A DNA stretch of 10,090 nucleotides from Elusimicrobiaceae bacterium (lineage in GTDB: Bacteria; Elusimicrobiota; Elusimicrobia; Elusimicrobiales; Elusimicrobiaceae), in assembly GCA_017647245.1 (NCBI GenBank), contig JAGCKY010000008.1:1-10090 (forward strand), given 5' to 3'. A program made the position numbers and the translations under genes. The notes under the pieces are model-generated. The model saw only the letters and a program-made list of their open reading frames with translations, had not been told where the DNA came from and did not search any database. The first letter of the stretch is position 1, and each line of letters opens with the position of its first letter. Positions 7,108 through 10,090 of this stretch are shown here, in pieces.

Positions 7108-8814
7108 TTAAGGGTGCGCAACTAATTCTTTCGGTTTATCGGGTGCAACTCCTTGCATGGTCAAAAGTCCTTCCGCTACTTCTCTAAATACCGGCGCGGC
7201 GGCCGTACCGCCAAACGTATATTTAGCCGGATTGTCCAGCACCACTAAAATGGTAAAACGCGGGTCTTCCACCGGGGTAAATCCGCAGAAAGATACTACG
7301 TGCCGGCGCTTGGCGTAACCGCCTTCTTTATCTAATTTTTCGGCAGTACCTGTTTTTCCCGCCACGCTGTAACCTTTAATTTGCGCTTTTGTGCCCGAAC
7401 CTTCCAACACCACATGTTCCAATACTTTTTTCATTGTTTTGACGGTTTCGGGTTTAATCACTTGGCGGATTTTTTGCACCTTGGCTTTTTTGCTTACGCG
7501 GCCATCGGCATATTCCACGCGGTCCACCAAATGCGGTTGCATCAGCCACCCGCCGTTGGCAATCGCCGAATATGCCCCGATGAGTTGAATAGGCGTAAGC
7601 GAAATACCATACCCGTACCCCTTGGTAGCGGTATCTACTTTGGTCCATTTGTTATACGGCGGTACATATCCTTTTGATTCGCCGTTAAAATTAATATCGG
7701 TTTTTGTGCCGAATCCAAACGCTTTAATATAATAAAATAAATTTTTAGCTCCCAATTCCAGCGCAATTTTACCCGCGCCGATATTGGACGATAGAGCCAT
7801 AATTTCAGGTATAGTGAGTGCTTCTTTTTTGTGTTGCTTATCTTTTACAATAACTCCGCGGGCAATTTCCCAGTTACGCCCGCTCATATCAATGGACTCA
7901 TTAATAGATACGGCCCCGGCATCTAGTGCCGAGGCAATGGCAATAGTTTTAAACGTAGAACCCGGCTCATACGTAAACTGGAACGGAAGCGATTGCCCGT
8001 CCTTGCGCGGGTACGAAGCGGCGGCCAAAATACGCCCGGTTTGCGGCTCTTGTACTAAAATGAGTCCATGCTCGGGCGCATAATCCTTGACGGCCTTGGC
8101 CAATGCAGTTTCGGCATAATTTTGCGCAAGCATATCTATTGTTAGATACAAACTACCTACCGATTTTTCTTCTTTTAAACTCTTGTCATAAATGATTTCT
8201 CCGCGGCGGGCGCGTTTGGCGCGGCGTTTGGTAATATCTTGGCTGAGCTCATCATTAAACATCTGTTCCAAACCGGACAAACCAAAATTTTTAGAATTGG
8301 CCTCGCCCAGTAAATCAATCGCGCTATCGCCATACGGATGAATGCGGTCATACTCGGGCGTTACTTCTAACCCTTGCCCTAATGGCGTGCGCAGTACCGC
8401 GGCTAAATTCATATACACATCGGGCTTAATTTTTTTAGCTACGAAGAAAAAATTTAATTTTCCTTTCCATTTTTGATCTAATTCCTTGCGCGATAAGCCC
8501 AATGTTTCTACCAAAAAATCTTTTGTTTTTTGTGGGTCCAATACATAGCGACGGCTGATACCGCAAGAGTGCGTACGCACCGATTCGGCCAACGAACGTC
8601 CTTTTACATCATAAATTTGTCCGCGCAGGCGGTCTTCTCTCAAATAGTCATAAATGGTGCGCTCTGTTTTGCTCACAAATTCGTGGTGGCGAAAGACTTG
8701 AATGTTTACCAATTGTGCCGTGATAGCCAGCAAGGAAACAGACAACAAGAATATCTCGCACTGTTTCATGCGGGATTTGCTGTTGTACACAAAAGGAGTT
8801 TTATTTTTGAACAT
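7108..8814 (-). CDS. ftsI: Division-specific transpeptidase FtsI (penicillin-binding protein 3, class B)
   Basis: FtsI crosslinks peptide stems of new septal peptidoglycan on the outer face of the membrane and works with FtsW. The 568-residue product has a short cytoplasmic tail, one membrane anchor (about residues 19-39) and a pedestal domain with RGQIYDVKGRSLAES (64-78), close to the class B 'RGxIxDrxGxxLA' motif. The penicillin-binding domain has all three active-site motifs: S286-T-F-K289 (nucleophilic serine), S342-S-N344 and K487-T-G-T490. GYGYGISLTPIQL (399-411) is also typical. No PASTA domain follows; the protein ends about 80 residues after KTGT. The class B assignment and dcw position fit FtsI rather than an elongation PBP2. 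The ATG at 8814 directly abuts the ftsL-like stop (TAAATG), with GGAAG 5 bases upstream. Confidence 0.96.
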   Translation of the reverse strand: MFKNKTPFVYNSKSRMKQCEIFLLSVSLLAITAQLVNIQVFRHHEFVSKTERTIYDYLREDRLRGQIYDVKGRSLAESVRTHSCGISRRYVLDPQKTKDFLVETLGLSRKELDQKWKGKLNFFFVAKKIKPDVYMNLAAVLRTPLGQGLEVTPEYDRIHPYGDSAIDLLGEANSKNFGLSGLEQMFNDELSQDITKRRAKRARRGEIIYDKSLKEEKSVGSLYLTIDMLAQNYAETALAKAVKDYAPEHGLILVQEPQTGRILAAASYPRKDGQSLPFQFTYEPGSTFKTIAIASALDAGAVSINESIDMSGRNWEIARGVIVKDKQHKKEALTIPEIMALSSNIGAGKIALELGAKNLFYYIKAFGFGTKTDINFNGESKGYVPPYNKWTKVDTATKGYGYGISLTPIQLIGAYSAIANGGWLMQPHLVDRVEYADGRVSKKAKVQKIRQVIKPETVKTMKKVLEHVVLEGSGTKAQIKGYSVAGKTGTAEKLDKEGGYAKRRHVVSFCGFTPVEDPRFTILVVLDNPAKYTFGGTAAAPVFREVAEGLLTMQGVAPDKPKELVAHP

Positions 8815-9069
8815 TTAGTCTTCCAATATAATTACTTGTTGCGGCGGTGTACGACGTAAATGTAATTTATCTTGCGCAATCTCTTGAATTGTTTCCGGCC
8901 CGGATAAGCGTGCGATTTCCAATTTTAAGTACTGATTGCGCGCTTCCTTAATTTCCACTTCATTTTGCAATTTACCGATAGCACGGCCCGAGCGGTTTAC
9001 TTCGGTGCGCATCATGGTCACACCCAATATAAACAAACTAGAGAAAAATATCACCGCAAATAATTTCAT
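8815..9069 (-). CDS. ftsL: FtsL-like small bitopic division protein
   Basis: The 84-residue product has one membrane segment (about residues 3-20), then a charged heptad-like stretch (about 28-56, EVEIKEARNQYLKLEIARL) that could form a coiled coil, and a C-terminal GPETIQEIAQDKLHLRR segment (57-73). The last segment resembles the 'iE.iArekLgl..p' region shared by FtsL and FtsB/DivIC proteins. Its place between rsmH and ftsI is the standard place of ftsL. FtsL forms a complex with FtsB and FtsQ that activates FtsW-FtsI. Only about two residues precede the membrane segment, so the long cytoplasmic tail of E. coli FtsL is absent. The ATG overlaps the rsmH stop by 4 bases (ATGA), and GGTGGA lies 6 bases upstream. 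The family is poorly conserved, so the symbol rests largely on position, length and topology. Confidence 0.8.
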   Translation of the reverse strand: MKLFAVIFFSSLFILGVTMMRTEVNRSGRAIGKLQNEVEIKEARNQYLKLEIARLSGPETIQEIAQDKLHLRRTPPQQVIILED

Positions 9070-9944
9070 AATTTTTCCACCACCCGTAATTTAGCACTGC
9101 GCGCGCGCGAATTTTGTTTTACTTCCTCATAAGAAGGCACAATCACATGCTTATTAACTAACTTCCATCCACCGGAGCTCACAAGTTCTTTCAACCGTGT
9201 TTTAACCAATCTATCTTCTAAAGAATGGAAGGTCAAAATGGCCGCTCGTCCGCCGGGATTTAAAATCTTATCCAATAGTCCGGTTACTTTTTCCACACTG
9301 CTGAGTTCATCGTTTACGGTAATACGTAAGGCCTGAAAAGTTTGCGTGGCCGGATGAATTTTGCCACGTCCGCGTACCGTATTTTCTACTATGTTTTTCA
9401 GTTTAAAAGTAGTATCAATCCGCCCCGTCCGTCTTGCCGCCATAATCGCCATGGCAATCGCATGCGCATTACGTTCTTCCCCGTAGTCAACAAGGATATG
9501 CTCTAAATCCGTAAGTCCCCACTCATTGACAATTTGTTCTGCGGTCAAAGTAGCTGATAAGTCAAAACGCATATCCAGGGGTCCGTCCCGTAGTAAACTA
9601 AAACCGCGCGCGGCATTATCCAGCTGATAAGAACTTAACCCTAAATCAAACAACGCGCCGTCTGCACTCGTAACACCGTATTTCTGCAATACCTCCGGCA
9701 CTTGTGTGTACGAAGCGTGCACCGCCGTCAAACGAGCATCTGCCACGCGTTCTTTGGCAATGGCTAGGGCTTCTTCGTCTTTGTCAAAGCCAAATACGCG
9801 CGCCGTCGGCCCCAAACGGCTTAAAAAAAGTTTTGTATGCCCCCCCAATCCTAAAGTGCCGTCCACATATACACCGTCCGCGCGGGTTAAAATCAAATCC
9901 GCAATTTCGGTAGCTAAAATGGGAATATGAGTCCAATTCGTCAT
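9066..9944 (-). CDS. rsmH: 16S rRNA m4C1402 methyltransferase RsmH (MraW)
   Basis: RsmH methylates N4 of C1402 in 16S rRNA near the ribosomal P site, using S-adenosylmethionine. The 292-residue product begins with HIPIL (6-10), the expected start of the family. It then has the SAM-binding YVDGTLGLGGHT (26-37), LFDLGLSSYQLD (98-109), GFSLLRDGPLDMRFD (114-128), HPATQTFQALRI (197-208), TFHSLEDRLVK (238-248) and the terminal NSRARSAKLRV (278-288). All are standard and the length is normal. The ATG at 9944 overlaps the stop of the upstream proline-rich gene by one base (TAATG). AAGGGGAA (9958-9951) lies 6 bases upstream and supports this start. In most bacteria the gene before rsmH is mraZ. Confidence 0.97.
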   Translation of the reverse strand: MTNWTHIPILATEIADLILTRADGVYVDGTLGLGGHTKLFLSRLGPTARVFGFDKDEEALAIAKERVADARLTAVHASYTQVPEVLQKYGVTSADGALFDLGLSSYQLDNAARGFSLLRDGPLDMRFDLSATLTAEQIVNEWGLTDLEHILVDYGEERNAHAIAMAIMAARRTGRIDTTFKLKNIVENTVRGRGKIHPATQTFQALRITVNDELSSVEKVTGLLDKILNPGGRAAILTFHSLEDRLVKTRLKELVSSGGWKLVNKHVIVPSYEEVKQNSRARSAKLRVVEKL

Positions 9945-10090
9945 TAAAAATTCCCCTTATAACCGTTTGTCTCCACCATTCGCAATTTGGGGATGACTGT
10001 CTTTTTCGGTTGCGGTGCCGGTGCTGAACGAACGGGTTGTTGTACAGGCGCAGCCGGGCGATCTACACGTTGCGTAACAGGCACACTCAC
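9944..10090 (-). CDS. C-terminal fragment of an unidentified proline-rich protein
   Basis: A frame is open from the right edge to a TAA at 9946-9944 and gives the last 48 residues of a protein that begins outside the window. The visible part is rich in Pro, Ala, Val and Gln (RPAAPVQQPVRSAPAPQPKK) and then ends in a short basic tail (VIPKLRMVETNGYKGNF). It looks like a disordered linker or tail. The stop overlaps the rsmH start by one base, so the gene is very likely the preceding operon member. The position is usually held by mraZ, but MraZ proteins normally end soon after their folded domain and I see no MraZ motif in this stretch. It may be a tailed MraZ or a different protein; the sequence here cannot tell. 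A second frame is also open but gives a cysteine-rich product and is less convincing. Confidence 0.6.
   Translation of the reverse strand: MSVPVTQRVDRPAAPVQQPVRSAPAPQPKKTVIPKLRMVETNGYKGNF

Noticed and set aside
9957..10090. Alternative open - strand frame at the right edge with five Cys in about 15 residues
   Set aside because: The proline-rich frame has more natural composition and its stop overlaps the rsmH ATG in the style of the rest of the operon. Only sequence beyond the edge can settle this.
1..10090. A hidden novel system, mobile element, CRISPR array or RNA gene
   Set aside because: Nearly all bases belong to recognisable housekeeping genes with intact motifs, and the gaps between them are at most 46 bases. 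I saw no inverted repeats, direct repeat arrays or tRNA-like sequence.

Overview
The window holds cell-wall and division genes of a bacterium with a conventional peptidoglycan lineage. No mobile element, CRISPR array, RNA gene or repeat family was seen. The taxonomic signal is weak. Moderate GC, the GGTGGHFYPG form of the MurG motif and the compact dcw order would fit a gut-type Elusimicrobiota lineage, but this is a guess from memory and not a proven placement.

Left part, + strand: the tail of a protein that resembles the PriA helicase C-terminus (1-156). A 46-base gap follows with a candidate extended -10 promoter. Then come tyrS (tyrosyl-tRNA synthetase) and, 3 bases later, mltG (endolytic murein transglycosylase), probably co-transcribed.

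Right part, - strand, read from 10090 down to 2338: the proline-rich tail of an unidentified protein, then rsmH, an ftsL-like gene, ftsI, murF, mraY, ftsW and murG. Genes overlap by 1-8 bases or lie 0-21 bases apart, so this is one tightly coupled dcw (division and cell wall) operon whose promoter lies beyond the right edge. RsmH modifies 16S rRNA. MurF finishes the UDP-MurNAc-pentapeptide, MraY makes lipid I and MurG makes lipid II. FtsW polymerises lipid II and FtsI crosslinks it at the septum, with the FtsL-like protein as their probable regulator. The usual murE (between ftsI and murF) and murD (between mraY and ftsW) are not in this cluster.

The two blocks converge: mltG and murG stop codons are 2 bases apart, so a glycan-strand-cutting enzyme and the lipid II synthesis operon end tail to tail. 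There is no gene-free stretch over 300 bases. I found no convincing undescribed system. The points worth a second look are the missing murD/murE, the proline-rich protein upstream of rsmH, the tail-to-tail junction, and altered signature residues in MurG and MraY.
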